64,000 bases of DNA from Verrucosispora sioxanthis (lineage in GTDB: Bacteria; Actinomycetota; Actinomycetes; Mycobacteriales; Micromonosporaceae), in contig NZ_SAIY01000006.1 in assembly GCF_010560025.1 (NCBI RefSeq), positions 1-64,000 on the forward strand, in the 5' to 3' direction. Each line of letters opens with the position of its first letter. Position 1 is the stretch's first letter. The translations under genes were made by a program, and so were the position numbers. Below, piece after piece: positions 47,705 to 57,462 of the stretch. The notes under the pieces are model-generated. The model saw only the letters and a program-made list of their open reading frames with translations, searched no databases and was not told where the DNA came from.

Positions 47705-49878
47705 TCAGGCGGCGAGGGCGAGCGCCAGCGGCAGCACGCCGGCAGCACCGGCTCGGCGGAGTTCCCGGGCCGCCAACGTCATGGTCCAGCCGGAGTCGAC
47801 CAGGTCGTCCACCAGCAGCACCGGGCCGCCCAGGTCGGCGACGGCGGCGGCGAGGTCGGCGGGGACGGTGAGGGTGCCGTGCAGGGCGCGTACCCGCTGC
47901 GCGCTGTTGCCACGGGGACCGTCGGCGGCCACCGACCCGGCGGGGACCACCTGGCCCAGCAGCGGCAGCCGGCCGACGGCGGCGATCCGCTCGGCAAGCG
48001 AACCGACAAGCGCCGGGTGGGTCCGGGAGCCCACCGCGACCACCCCGACCGGCCGGTCCGGCCAGGGTCGTCACCGTGCGCCCACGCCTTGAGCACCTCG
48101 ACGACGGCGGCGGCCACGTCGTCGGGCACTGGGCCGTCCGGTGCGCCGGGCCCGACCAGCCCGCGCAGCCGGCCACCCCAGCCGAGGTCCGACAGCCGGC
48201 CGACGGCCCGGCCCGGCAGCGCCTGCTCCGCCGGGGCGATGCGCCCCTTCAGCGGTACGCCCACCGACTCCAACCCGGTCGGCCAGAGCTTCTTCGGCGC
48301 GAGCTGCACGCCGGGGCGGCCGAGGAAGGTCTGCGCGGCGCTCAACGCGGCCTCCGACACCTCGGACGCGAGCAGGGGCCCGGCGCAGCGGTCGCACCGG
48401 CCGCAGTCCACCGCATCCACGTCGTCGAGGCATTCCCGCAGGTAACGCATCCGGCAGCCGGTGGTCGCCGCGTACTCGACCATGGCCTGTTGTTCGGCGG
48501 TACGGGCGGCGGCGACGCGGCGCAACCGGGCCTCGTCGTAGGTCCAGGGCGAGCCGGTGGCGAGCCAGCCGCCGCGTACCCGGCGGACCGCGCCATCCAC
48601 GTCGAGCACCTTGAGCATCAGCTCCAGCCGGGCCCGACGCAGATCCACCAGGGGTTCCAGGGCCTGCGTGGACAGCGGCCGGTCGGTGTGCAGCGCGGCC
48701 AGCACCGCGCGGACCTGCTCCTCCGGCGGAAAGGCCAACGAGGCGAAGTACCGCCAGATCGCCGCGTCCTCGGCACCGGGCAGCAGCAGCACCTCGGCGT
48801 GTTCGACGGCCCGCCCGGCCCGGCCGACCTGCTGGTAGTACGCGATGGGTGACGGCGGCGCGCCGAGGTGCACGACGAAGCCGAGGTCCGGTTTGTCGAA
48901 GCCCATGCCGAGCGCGCTGGTGGCGACCAGGGCTTTGATCTTGTTGTCCAGCAGGTCCTGCTCGGCGGCGCGGCGGTCGGCGTCCTCGGCCTGCCCGGTG
49001 TACGCGGCCACCGCCCAGCCGCGCGAGCGGAGGAACTCGGCGGTCTCGGTCGCCGAGGCCACCGTCAACGTGTAGACGATGCCGGAACCGGGGAGCTGAT
49101 CGAGATGGTCGGCGAGCCAACCGAGCCGGTGCGCCGGGCTCGGCAGGTCGAGCACGCCCAACCGCAGCGACTCCCGGTCCAGGCTGCCGCGCAGCACCAG
49201 GACGTCCGGTCGCGGCCCGGTCGCGGTGCTCGGTTCGGTGCCCAGTTGCTCGGCCACGTCCCGGGTCACCCGGGCGTTGGCGGTGGCGGTCGTCGCCAGC
49301 ACCGGGGTGTGGTCGGGCAGGTTGCCGAGGAAGGTACGCAGCCGGCGGTAGTCCGGCCGGAAGTCGTGCCCCCAGTCCGACACGCAGTGTGCCTCGTCGA
49401 CGACCAGCAGACCGGTGGTGGCGGCCAGTTTCGGCAGCACGGTGTCCCGGAAGTCCGGGTTGTTGAGCCGTTCCGGACTGATCAGCAACACGTCCACCGT
49501 GCCGGCGTGGATCTCGGCGGTGATGGCGTCCCACTCGTCCAGGTTCGCCGAGTTGATGGTGCGGGCCCGGATGCCGGCCCGGGCCGCGGCGTCGACCTGG
49601 TTCCGCATCAGGGCCAGCAACGGCGAGACGATGACCGTCGGGCCGGTGGGTTCGGTCCCGCCGCCCTGACCGTCGCTGGCGCGCAGCAACGCGGTCGCCA
49701 CGAAGTACACGGCCGACTTGCCCCACCCGGTGCGCTGCACGCAGAGCACCCGGCGCCGGTCCACCACCAGCGCCTCGATCGCCCGCCACTGGTCCTCGCG
49801 CAGCCGGGCCTGCGTGCCGGCCAGCCGCCGCAACACCGCCTCGGCCCGCTGCCGTACCGCCGTCCGTTCCTGGCCCAT
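47705..49878 (-). CDS. recQ: RecQ-family DNA helicase fused to a phosphoribosyltransferase domain, frameshifted
   Basis: The 5' part encodes a RecQ-type helicase: QRTGWGKSAVYF (Walker A), VIVSPLLALMRNQVD, VDEAHCVSDWGHDFRPDYRRL (DEAH-type), YTGQAEDADRR, ATSALGMGFDKPDLGFVVH and QQVGRAGR, then a Cys cluster RYLRECL/CGRCDRC for zinc. After about residue 600 one missing C near 48066 shifts the frame; the corrected tail (VGSRTHPALVGSLAER) ends in a phosphoribosyltransferase-like segment GPVLLVDDLVDSGWTMTLAA. Total about 724 residues. The fusion implies a link between unwinding and nucleotide binding; its role is unknown. Confidence 0.88.
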
Positions 49879-49970
49879 CCGACGTTTCTACCAGCGCCGC
49901 GGCAGCAGAGCCCGGCCGCGTCCGGGAGTGTGCTCTACCATTCCCGTTCGATACCCGAGAGAGAGACGAG

Positions 49971-50759
49971 ATGACTCAGCGAACCGGCACCACCGCCACG
50001 ACCCGCCGTCTCGCGGCCGTGGCCGCCGCCCTGATGGCCGCGACCCTGGTTGCCGGCTGCGACGACGAGGCCACCCCGCAAGCGGCTCCCCCACCACCGG
50101 ACCCGAAGCAGGAGTTGCTGGCGGCCGTGCCCGGTGAGCAGGACCCGGCCTTCCGCTTCACCACCAGCGACTCCTCGGGCGACGTCTCCGGCGTGGTCGA
50201 TCCGGCGAACCGGGGCATGGACATCGACACCGTCACCAAGGACAAGGACTTCACGCTGGAGATGTCCTTCCGGATGGTCGAGTCACGCACCTGGATGAAG
50301 GTCAACTTCAAGGGCGCCAAGGACATCCAGAAGCTGATGAAGCTGCCCACCAAGTGGATGGAGCTGGATCCGGCGAAGATCGAGGGGCCGGACTCGCTGC
50401 CCACCTACGAGGGCACCGACCCGGGCAACGCCGACGCGATCATCCGCGCGGCCACCGACGTCCAGGCCGGTGAGCCCGGGACGTACACCGGCTTGGTGGA
50501 CCTGTCCGCCGTGCCGGAGCTGGCGGATGCCCTGGCCGCGCTCGGCGACGCCGACGGGCAGCTCCCGCTCAGCGCGGTGGTCGGCGCGGACGGCAACCTG
50601 TCCTCGCTGACGCTGGAGATTCCGGCCGCAGGCAAGAAGAAGGCATCCGAGTACGTGGTCGAGTACTACGACTTCGGTACGGCGCCAGCGGTCGTCGCGT
50701 TCACCGAGGAGCAGGCCCAGCCGGCCCCTTCCGCCGCGTACGACATGCTCAACGACTGA
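49971..50759 (+). CDS. Secreted lipoprotein
   Basis: A 262-residue lipoprotein: basic start, hydrophobic segment LAAVAAALMAATLVAGC with lipobox LVAGC (lipidated Cys at residue 30), a short Pro-rich linker, then a beta-rich domain (FRFTTSDSSGDVSGVVDPAN; WMKVNFKGAKDIQKLMKLP; YTGLVDLSAVPELADAL). The shape is that of LppX/LprG-like or DUF-type antiparallel lipoproteins that carry hydrophobic ligands, but I cannot assign it. ATG 49971 follows GAGAGAGACGAG. Convergent with the SDR gene. Confidence 0.82.
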   Translation: MTQRTGTTATTRRLAAVAAALMAATLVAGCDDEATPQAAPPPPDPKQELLAAVPGEQDPAFRFTTSDSSGDVSGVVDPANRGMDIDTVTKDKDFTLEMSFRMVESRTWMKVNFKGAKDIQKLMKLPTKWMELDPAKIEGPDSLPTYEGTDPGNADAIIRAATDVQAGEPGTYTGLVDLSAVPELADALAALGDADGQLPLSAVVGADGNLSSLTLEIPAAGKKKASEYVVEYYDFGTAPAVVAFTEEQAQPAPSAAYDMLND

Positions 50760-50763
50760 CCGG

Positions 50764-51510
50764 TCAGCGACCGAGCACCGATCCGCCGTTGACCCCGAGC
50801 ACCTGCCCGGTGACGTAGCCGGCGGCGGGGCTGGCCAGGTAGCGCACCGACTCGGCGACGTCGTCCGGCACCCCGGCCCGGCCGACCAGGGTCGCGGCCA
50901 CCCGCTGCGCGTGGCCCTCCGGGGTCATCCGGCCGGCGAAGAACTCGGTCTCCGCCACGTAGCCCGGGCTGACCACGTTGACCGTGACCTGGTCCGGCCC
51001 GAGCTGCGCGGCGAGGCTGTACGCCCAGCCGTGCAGCGCTGCCTTCGCCGCCGAGTACGCGTCGCCACCACCGCGCTGCGCGGCGATGGAGCTGACCAGG
51101 ATCACCCGTCCGCCGGGCCGACGCAGCGCCGGTCGCAGCGCCTCGGTGAGCAGTACGGCGGTGAGCACGTTGGTGTCCAGGGTCGCCCGCCAGTTCGCGG
51201 CGATCCCGGCGAGCGTGGCGCTGTCCGCGCTGTGGTAGCCGCCGGCGTTGTTCACCAGCACGTCGACCGGCCGACCGTCGACCGCCTCGACCACCTTGAC
51301 CACCTGGTCGGGGTCGGTGAGGTCGGCCGTGACGGCCCGGATCGCTTCGGGACGGCCGGATTCGGCGCCGATCCGCTCGACCGTCGCCGTGAGCACCTCC
51401 GCGCGCCGGCTCACGACGAGCACCGAACACCCGTCCACGACGAGCGCCCGCGCCACGGCCGCCCCGATCCCCGTACCACCGCCGCTGACCACGGCCAACC
51501 GCTCGCTCAT
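50764..51510 (-). CDS. SDR family oxidoreductase
   Basis: A 248-residue short-chain dehydrogenase. Cofactor loop VSGGGTGIGAAVARAL, VNNAGGYHS, catalytic Ser in VILVSSIAAQRG, YSAAKAALHG (Tyr and Lys) and the C-terminal GYVTGQVLGVNGG are all present. The basic residues after strand 2 (SRRAE) suggest NADP(H). Start ATG 51510 (MSERLAVVSGG). It lies downstream of the liv operon, beyond two hairpins. Confidence 0.92.
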   Translation of the reverse strand: MSERLAVVSGGGTGIGAAVARALVVDGCSVLVVSRRAEVLTATVERIGAESGRPEAIRAVTADLTDPDQVVKVVEAVDGRPVDVLVNNAGGYHSADSATLAGIAANWRATLDTNVLTAVLLTEALRPALRRPGGRVILVSSIAAQRGGGDAYSAAKAALHGWAYSLAAQLGPDQVTVNVVSPGYVAETEFFAGRMTPEGHAQRVAATLVGRAGVPDDVAESVRYLASPAAGYVTGQVLGVNGGSVLGR

Positions 51511-51604
51511 GCCGTCCTCCCCGTCACCGCTTGCCCCGTACGCGACCGTCCGGACCCGTCACCGCTGTGCCGTAGCGAGAGGGTGGCCGCCCGGACGCCA
51601 GGCC

Positions 51605-51691
51605 GGCCCGGACCACAGTGCTGGTCCGGGCCACCGATCACGAGGTTAGCGGGGCGACACGCCGTTGTGCCGCCCCGCCGACCTCGTGATC
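51605..51691 (-). terminator. Double hairpin at the end of the liv operon
   Basis: The first stem (51636-51646 with 51681-51691) is extended inward by 51649-51656/51671-51678 and closes on the livM stop, whose TGA is partly inside the stem. A second 11-bp stem follows at 51605-51615/51622-51632. The outer arm reads GATCACGAGGT, the same GTTGATCA-type core as the palindrome at 21819-21878. Confidence 0.7.
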
Positions 51692-52820
51692 AACCCTGGC
51701 GTCGGGTGCCGGGACGCAGGGAGTCGCGGAGCAGAGCCAGCCGAGGAGCGAGGCTGGCCAGGCCGCCGGGGAAGAAGTAGACGGCCAGGATGAAGACCGT
51801 GCCGAGCACGAACAGCGGCTGGGACAGCGGCCGGCTGAGGAACGCCGGCAGCGCGTTCACCGCGTCGGAGGTGCCGAACGACACCAGTCGGTGGTCGAGG
51901 TACATGTAGAGGATGCCGCCCAGCACCGGGCCCCACCGGGTACCCGGCCCGCCGAGGACCACCATCACCAGCAGCGACAGGGTCAGTTCGCTGCTGGTGA
52001 TGTGCGGCGAGGCACCGCCGACGATCAGGCAGTAGACCACCCCGCCCGCCGCCGCGAGACCACCGGCCAGGGTGAAGGCGACCAGCTTGAACCGGTACGG
52101 GTCCAGCCCGAGCACGCCGATGCGACGCTCGTCGTCGCGCAGCCCGGCCAGCACCCGCCCGGTCGGCGAGCCACTGACCCGGTGCACCACGAGGACCACC
52201 ACCACGAGATAGGCCAACGCCAACCAGTACAGGTTGACCGTGTTGGTGACCCCGACCAGCCCGTCCGGCAGCCCGCTGACGTCCAACGGCAGCCCCTCCT
52301 CACCGCCGGTGAGCCCACCGAAGTCCCGGGCCACCAGGATCGCGCCGACCTGCGCGAAGGCCAGCGTCACCATGGCGAAGGCGATACCGACCGTACGCAG
52401 CGCCACCGCACCGAGCAGGCCGGCGAGGATGGTCCCGCCGACGATGGCCAGCGGCGCGGCCTGCCACAGCGGCAACCCGACCCGGGTGATCAGGATGTCG
52501 GTGCCGTAGACACCGGCGGCGAAGTAGAGGGCGTGGCCGAAGGAGAGCATTCCGGTACGCCCGAACAGCAGGTCGTACCCGGCCGCCAGCCCGCCGAAGA
52601 CCAGACACACGGCGAGCAGTTGCAGGGTTCCCGGCGAGTTCAGCGCGCCCTCGAAGATGCCGGGCAGGTGCAGCGTCGAGTACGGCAGGATCAGCGCCAC
52701 CGCCAGCGCGACCAGCGGCAGAAACGGCCGGAGCCGACTCCAACGGCCCGGTTGCTCGGTCAACTCGTCGGGCACCGCCGCCGGCGGCGCGGGAACCTCG
52801 GGACTCTTGACCTCGGTCAT
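51690..52820 (-). CDS. livM: Branched-chain amino-acid-type ABC transporter permease
   Basis: A 376-residue LivM-family membrane subunit with about ten helices. Family marks: GYDLLFGRTGMLSFGHALYF near the third helix, GIAFAMVTLAFAQ, the EAA-like cytoplasmic loop RVLAGLRDDERRIGVLGLDPYRFKL and VVLGGPGTRWGPVLGGILY. A Lys/Pro-rich N-terminus precedes helix 1. Coupled to livH by a four-base overlap. Substrate class is inferred from the family. Confidence 0.92.
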   Translation of the reverse strand: MTEVKSPEVPAPPAAVPDELTEQPGRWSRLRPFLPLVALAVALILPYSTLHLPGIFEGALNSPGTLQLLAVCLVFGGLAAGYDLLFGRTGMLSFGHALYFAAGVYGTDILITRVGLPLWQAAPLAIVGGTILAGLLGAVALRTVGIAFAMVTLAFAQVGAILVARDFGGLTGGEEGLPLDVSGLPDGLVGVTNTVNLYWLALAYLVVVVLVVHRVSGSPTGRVLAGLRDDERRIGVLGLDPYRFKLVAFTLAGGLAAAGGVVYCLIVGGASPHITSSELTLSLLVMVVLGGPGTRWGPVLGGILYMYLDHRLVSFGTSDAVNALPAFLSRPLSQPLFVLGTVFILAVYFFPGGLASLAPRLALLRDSLRPGTRRQG

Positions 52821-53707
52821 GCCGTAACCGCCTTCCCGGCGATGCCCTGCGGGCGCAGCAGCAGCACCACGGCCAGCAGCGCCACCACGCAGATGTCACC
52901 CAGCCCGGAGGTGCCGTAGTAGTTGACGAACTGTTGCAGCAGCCCGACCGCGACCGCCGCGTACGCGGACCCGACCACCGAGCCCATGCCGCCGATGACC
53001 ACCACGATGAACGCGAAGATCAGCAACGAGCCGCCCTGCTGCGGCGAGACGGTGCCGAAGTAGACGCTGCCCAGCGCCCCGGCCAGCGCCGCCGCTGCCC
53101 CGCCGATGGCGAAGACCAGGGTGAACGCCTTGCGTACGTCGATGCCCAGCGCGGTCACCATCTCCCGGTTCTCCACCCCGGCCCGAATGATCAGGCCGTA
53201 GCGGGTCCAGCGGAGGAAGGCGAGGATCGCGCCGAGCACCAGCGCCGCGGCGACGATGAGCAGCAGTCCGCCGTTGGGCACCTGCGCGCCGAAGATCGAG
53301 GTCACCTCGCGGGTCCAGGCCGGGCGCGGGAACGGTCGGGCGTCCGCACCCCAGGTGGCCTGCAACAGCGCCACACCGGCCAGCGAGAGGCCGACGGTGA
53401 CCAGCACCTGCTCGATGGTGCGCGAGTAGAGCGGCCGGATCAGCACCAGCTCGACAAGCACCGCCACCAGCGTGCCGGCGGCCACCCCGAAGGCGACCGC
53501 GACCACGAACCCGAGCCCGTCCGGGCCCGCACCGGGCAGGTTCCCCGCCGCCCACCAGGTGGCGTACGCGCCGACGCCGAGGAAGAGCCCGTGGGCGAAA
53601 TTGAGCACGTCGGCCAGGCCGAAGACCAGCGACAGTCCGGAGGCGACCAGGAAGTAGAGGGCGGCCAGGCCGAGACCGGTGAGCGTCAACAGAATGATCG
53701 CGTCCAT
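52817..53707 (-). CDS. livH: Branched-chain amino-acid-type ABC transporter permease
   Basis: A 296-residue LivH-family subunit. Helices contain GLSLVFGLADVLNFAHGLFLGVGAY, the coupling loop GLIIRAGVENREMVTALGIDVRKAF, and IFAFIVVVIGGMGSVVGSAYAAV. Its ATG overlaps the livF stop by one base and its stop overlaps livM by four, so the operon is tightly coupled. Confidence 0.93.
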   Translation of the reverse strand: MDAIILLTLTGLGLAALYFLVASGLSLVFGLADVLNFAHGLFLGVGAYATWWAAGNLPGAGPDGLGFVVAVAFGVAAGTLVAVLVELVLIRPLYSRTIEQVLVTVGLSLAGVALLQATWGADARPFPRPAWTREVTSIFGAQVPNGGLLLIVAAALVLGAILAFLRWTRYGLIIRAGVENREMVTALGIDVRKAFTLVFAIGGAAAALAGALGSVYFGTVSPQQGGSLLIFAFIVVVIGGMGSVVGSAYAAVAVGLLQQFVNYYGTSGLGDICVVALLAVVLLLRPQGIAGKAVTA

Positions 53708-54492
53708 CAGCTACCGTCCTCCGGGGCCGCCGCGGCCGGGTGATCGGCGGTCGCCACCGCGGCGTGCTGGTGGCCCTCTGCCGAGCCGACGCCGAGCAGG
53801 GACCGGGTCAGCGCGGTCTCCAACAACAACTCCTGGGCGTCGCCGGTCCAGGCGACCCGCCCGGCGGCGAGCACCACCGCGTCGCGGGCCAACCGCCGGA
53901 CCACGGCCAGGTTCTGCTCGACCAGCAGCACCGGCACGGACTCCGCGACCCGTTCCAGCACCTCGGCCACCTCGGTCACCACCTTCGGCGCCAACCCCTT
54001 GGTCGGCTCGTCGACGAGCAGCAGCCGGTTGTCGTTGAGCAGCACCCGGCCGATGGCGAGCATCTGCTGCTGCCCGCCGGAGAGCGAGCCGGCCCGCTGC
54101 CGGGAACGCCGGTCCAGCTCGGGGAAGAGGGCGAACACCCGGTCGTACGCCGGGCGGGTGCCGCGCCGCTCGGCGAGCCGCAGGTTCTCCGCGACGGTGA
54201 GCCCGGCGAAGACGCAGCGGTCCTCCGGCACGTAGCCGAGCCCGCCGCGGACCAGGCGATGGGTCCGCTGGGACAGCAGGCTCTGCGCGCCCGTCCGGAC
54301 CGTGCCGCGCACCTCCCCGTTCCGTGGGGTCAGCCCCACGACGGCGCGCAGCGTGGTGGTCTTGCCGACCCCGTTGCGGCCGAGCAGCACGGTGACCCCG
54401 GTCGGCGCGACCGTGAACGACACTCCCTGGAGGATGTGCAGCCCGGCGATCCGGACCGACAGGTTCTCCACGGTCAGTACGGGCTCGCTCAC
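53707..54492 (-). CDS. livF: Branched-chain amino-acid-type ABC transporter ATPase
   Basis: A 261-residue ATPase of the LivF group: LLGRNGVGKTTTLRA (Walker A), GLGYVPEDRCVFAGLTV, LSGGQQQMLAIGRVLL (signature), LLLVDEPTKGLAPKVV (Walker B) and LLVEQNLA. The C-terminus has a His/Ala-rich tail. It overlaps livG by four bases. Pairs with LivG as the heterodimeric motor. Confidence 0.95.
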   Translation of the reverse strand: MSEPVLTVENLSVRIAGLHILQGVSFTVAPTGVTVLLGRNGVGKTTTLRAVVGLTPRNGEVRGTVRTGAQSLLSQRTHRLVRGGLGYVPEDRCVFAGLTVAENLRLAERRGTRPAYDRVFALFPELDRRSRQRAGSLSGGQQQMLAIGRVLLNDNRLLLVDEPTKGLAPKVVTEVAEVLERVAESVPVLLVEQNLAVVRRLARDAVVLAAGRVAWTGDAQELLLETALTRSLLGVGSAEGHQHAAVATADHPAAAAPEDGS

Positions 54493-55232
54493 AGCGACTC
54501 CCCGAGGTAGGCCTCTTGAACTGTCGGGTTGGCCATCACCGTCTCCGGTGTGTCGCAGGCCAGCAGCGCGCCGTGGTGCATCACGGCGATCCGGTCGGCC
54601 AGTTCGAGGATCACGTCCATGTGGTGCTCCACCATCAGCACCGCCCGGCCGCTGTCCCCGGTCAACGAGCGGATCACCTGGACCAGTTCCGGCACGTCCT
54701 CGGCGCTGACCCCGGCCATCGGCTCGTCGAGCAGCATCACCCGTGGCTCACCGGCCAGCAGCAGGGCGATCTCCAGCTTCCGCTTTTCGCCGTGGGCGAG
54801 GGTGCCGGCCAACGCCGTACCCCGGTGGGCCAGGCCGACCCGGTCGAGCGCCGCGTCGGCGGCGGCGGCGACCTCCCGGTCGGCCGCCGCCCGCCGCCAC
54901 AACTTGAGCGAACCCCCGCGGTGTGCCTGCACGGCGAGCCGGACGTTCTCCCGCACGCTCAGCGAGCCGAACACCGAGGAGGCCTGGAAGGTACGGCCCA
55001 GGCCCAGTCGGGCCCGCCGGTACGGCGGCAGGTCGGAGACGTCCCTGCCGTCCAGGGTCACCCGGCCTTCGGTGGCCCGGCGCAGGCCGGTGATCAGGTT
55101 GAACAGTGAGGTCTTGCCGGCGCCGTTCGGACCGATCACACCGAGGAACTCCCCGGGTGCCAGGTCCAGGTAGACGGAGTCGACGATGGACACCTCACCG
55201 ATCCGCCAGGTCAGACCGCGGGTGGTGAGCAT
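54489..55232 (-). CDS. livG: Branched-chain amino-acid-type ABC transporter ATPase
   Basis: A 247-residue ATPase of the LivG group: [17 protein letters not shown] (Walker A), [21 protein letters not shown] (Q-loop, typical of LivG), [16 protein letters not shown] (degenerate signature, usual in LivG), [12 protein letters not shown] (Walker B) and MVEHHMDVI. Starts seven bases after the binding-protein gene. Confidence 0.95.
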   Translation of the reverse strand: MLTTRGLTWRIGEVSIVDSVYLDLAPGEFLGVIGPNGAGKTSLFNLITGLRRATEGRVTLDGRDVSDLPPYRRARLGLGRTFQASSVFGSLSVRENVRLAVQAHRGGSLKLWRRAAADREVAAAADAALDRVGLAHRGTALAGTLAHGEKRKLEIALLLAGEPRVMLLDEPMAGVSAEDVPELVQVIRSLTGDSGRAVLMVEHHMDVILELADRIAVMHHGALLACDTPETVMANPTVQEAYLGESL

Positions 55233-55239
55233 CTGCGCC

Positions 55240-56445
55240 TCAGCCCTTCATCGCCTGAACAGGCGGCGCGGTCTCGTCGGCGGTGAGCGCCTTCTGAGCG
55301 GTCGCGGTGAAGGTGTCGCCGCTGCCGGTCAGGCTCGCCTGGTACATCGGCTGGAGCAGCGCGTGGTCCTCGGCGCGGATGGTCATGCTGCCCTTCACGC
55401 TCTCGAAGCTCCAGCCCTCAAGCGCGGTGACCATCTTGTCGACGTCGTCGCCACCCTCGGCCACGGCGCGGACCACCATCTGGGCGGCGGCGAAGCCGTC
55501 CGGGTGGAACAGGTCGAGCGTGCCGCCGGGGATCTTCGCCTTGGCGGCCTTGGCCGCCTCGGTGTCGCTGGCGCCGTCGAAGTAGTGCGACAGGAAGGAG
55601 ATCTTGCTGCCGGCGGCACCGAAGGTGGGCCACGAGGCACGGATGTCGAGGCCGGTGACGACCGTGGTGGAGGTCAGCACGCCCTGCTGGTCCAGCGTCT
55701 GCCACATGGCCGGGGCGGTGGTGCCGGCCCAGGCGACGAAGAGCAGGTCCGGCTTGGCGGACTTGATCTGGCTGGCGAACGGGGTGAACTCGGTCGCGCT
55801 GGCCGGCGCCCGGACGGCGCTGACGCTCGCGCCGGCTCCGCCGATGACGGCCTTGACCGCGGCCTCGTTGGCGTCGCCGAAGGCGCCGTCCTGGGCGAAC
55901 ACCACGACCTTCTTGCCGGCCGGGTCGCCGATGAACGACTTCGCGGTCACCACGTCCTGGTACGACTGGCGGCCGGAGCGGAACGTGTACTTGTTCGCGC
56001 CGGTCACCGCGTCGGTGGCGGCCGGACCGGAGATGAACAGCACCTTGTTCTGCGCGGCGATCGGGGCCACCTGGAGCGCCACGCCCGAGGCCGTCGAACC
56101 AGCGATGATCTTGTTGCCCTTGCCGATCAGATCCTTGGCCGCGGACACCGCCTTCGCCGGGTCGCCCGCGTCGTCGACCTCGGTGATCTCGATCGCCCGG
56201 TCACCGACCTTGTTGGTGCCGTTGGTGGCGAAGTCCAGGCCGGCCCTGAACCCCTCGATGTACTGCTTTCCGTAACTGGCCAGCGCTCCCGACTGGGAGT
56301 AGACCAGACCAACCTTCACCGGCGCGGCGCTGTCGCCGCCACCGTTGGCGGTGTCCTGGGGGCTGCCACAGGCCGTGGCGGCGATCGCCGCGGCCATCAT
56401 CGTGGCGGCGGAGAGGAACACCCGCCGTGTCGTCCGGACCGTCAT
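55240..56445 (-). CDS. livK: ABC transporter substrate-binding lipoprotein, LivK type
   Basis: The 401-residue first product of the operon. A signal peptide with lipobox IAATAC (Cys at residue ~27) and a short Ser/Gly linker lead to a periplasmic-binding type I fold: VKVGLVYSQSGALASYGKQY, TEVDDAGDPAKAVSAAKDLI, GSTASGVALQVAPIA, and FGDANEAAVKAVIGGAGA. ATG 56445 has GGAG six bases upstream. The ligand may be an amino acid, amide or urea; the sequence does not decide. Confidence 0.93.
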   Translation of the reverse strand: MTVRTTRRVFLSAATMMAAAIAATACGSPQDTANGGGDSAAPVKVGLVYSQSGALASYGKQYIEGFRAGLDFATNGTNKVGDRAIEITEVDDAGDPAKAVSAAKDLIGKGNKIIAGSTASGVALQVAPIAAQNKVLFISGPAATDAVTGANKYTFRSGRQSYQDVVTAKSFIGDPAGKKVVVFAQDGAFGDANEAAVKAVIGGAGASVSAVRAPASATEFTPFASQIKSAKPDLLFVAWAGTTAPAMWQTLDQQGVLTSTTVVTGLDIRASWPTFGAAGSKISFLSHYFDGASDTEAAKAAKAKIPGGTLDLFHPDGFAAAQMVVRAVAEGGDDVDKMVTALEGWSFESVKGSMTIRAEDHALLQPMYQASLTGSGDTFTATAQKALTADETAPPVQAMKG

Positions 56446-56503
56446 TGCGACTCCACGTGAGGACTCAGAGGGAGGAAACCTTATGTGTCGGCTCACGCTA
56501 GAA

Positions 56504-56513
56504 GTGACGTCAC
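56504..56513. promoter_or_regulatory. GTGACGTCAC palindrome in the livK-LPXTG divergent region
   Basis: A perfect 10-base palindrome 59 bases upstream of the livK start, in the 318-base gap 56446-56763. It is a possible operator of the liv operon. The remainder of the gap contains the two divergent promoters, none clearly matching consensus, and no gene. Confidence 0.35.
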
Positions 56514-56763
56514 CCACGGGCCATGTGGTCGAAACACACAAGTAACTGGTCAGCAATGGCGCTGGCATCACCCCGGGCAGAGCGAGGCGGTCATGCGTAC
56601 GACGGTTCGGCCATGTCACGTACAGCCGCACCCACGGGTGTGTTGGTGAGGCCCACGACTCGGCAGCCTGGTGCGAGAGGTATTTACCGGACAAACAGGA
56701 TGATTTATCCCTAGGCTGGCCCTCGTCCAGCAAGACATACTTTTCACCACCACGGGGAAGATA

Positions 56764-57462
56764 GTGAAACTGTTTCGAGGGGCCTCGGTTGTTGTGGCGG
56801 TCGGCATCGCGTTGGCAATGGCTTCGGGCCCAGCCCACGCCCAACCCGTACGGTCGGCGGCGGTGCAGCCCGTCGAGGACACCACCATCGACATCAACCC
56901 GGGCAACGTCCCGACCACGGCGGCCGACTTCGAGCAGGAGTGCGACCCGAACCTCGGCGGCGGGCCCTACCCGAACCGGGACGTCTGGGTGTTCAACCTG
57001 CCGTCCGTGCAGCGGGACTTCGTGTCCGTCACCGCGACCTTCAGCGTGCCCGACGACGGCATGGTCGACGTAACCATCCCCGACGCAGAGGACAGCGCCA
57101 TCGTCCGGATCGGCACCAGCAAGGCGTGGGTGATCCTGCCCGCAGGCTGGACCCTGGTCACTGCTACGGCAGTGGTAACCGGGGAACCCGAGCCCGGTCT
57201 ACAGTTCGTCCTCACCCACACCTGCGCCGCCAGCGCGAGCCCCACTCCTACTCCCACCCCCACACCGACCCCGACCGGTAGCCCCACCCCGACCCCCACT
57301 CCCACCGGCAGCCCGACAGCGACGCCGACCGGCTCGAAGCTGCCGATCACCGGCACCTCCGGAAGTGACGGCCTCCTGCTGGTCACTGCCCTGGGTCTTG
57401 GCGCGATCGTGCTCGGCGCGAGTTTCCTGACGCTACGTCGTCGACGCGACCTGAACGGCTGA
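56764..57462 (+). CDS. LPXTG-anchored secreted protein
   Basis: A 232-residue exported protein: a signal peptide (VVVAVGIALAMASGPAHA), a beta-rich middle (DVWVFNLPSVQRDFVSVTATF) with two Cys, a Pro-Thr repeat stretch (PTPTPTPTPTPTG and similar, residues ~160-190), then LPITG, a hydrophobic helix and the basic end LRRRRDLNG. This is a complete sortase sorting signal, so the protein should be covalently attached to peptidoglycan. GTG 56764 follows GGGGAAGATA. No sortase gene is in the window. Function unknown. Confidence 0.88.
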   Translation: MKLFRGASVVVAVGIALAMASGPAHAQPVRSAAVQPVEDTTIDINPGNVPTTAADFEQECDPNLGGGPYPNRDVWVFNLPSVQRDFVSVTATFSVPDDGMVDVTIPDAEDSAIVRIGTSKAWVILPAGWTLVTATAVVTGEPEPGLQFVLTHTCAASASPTPTPTPTPTPTGSPTPTPTPTGSPTATPTGSKLPITGTSGSDGLLLVTALGLGAIVLGASFLTLRRRRDLNG

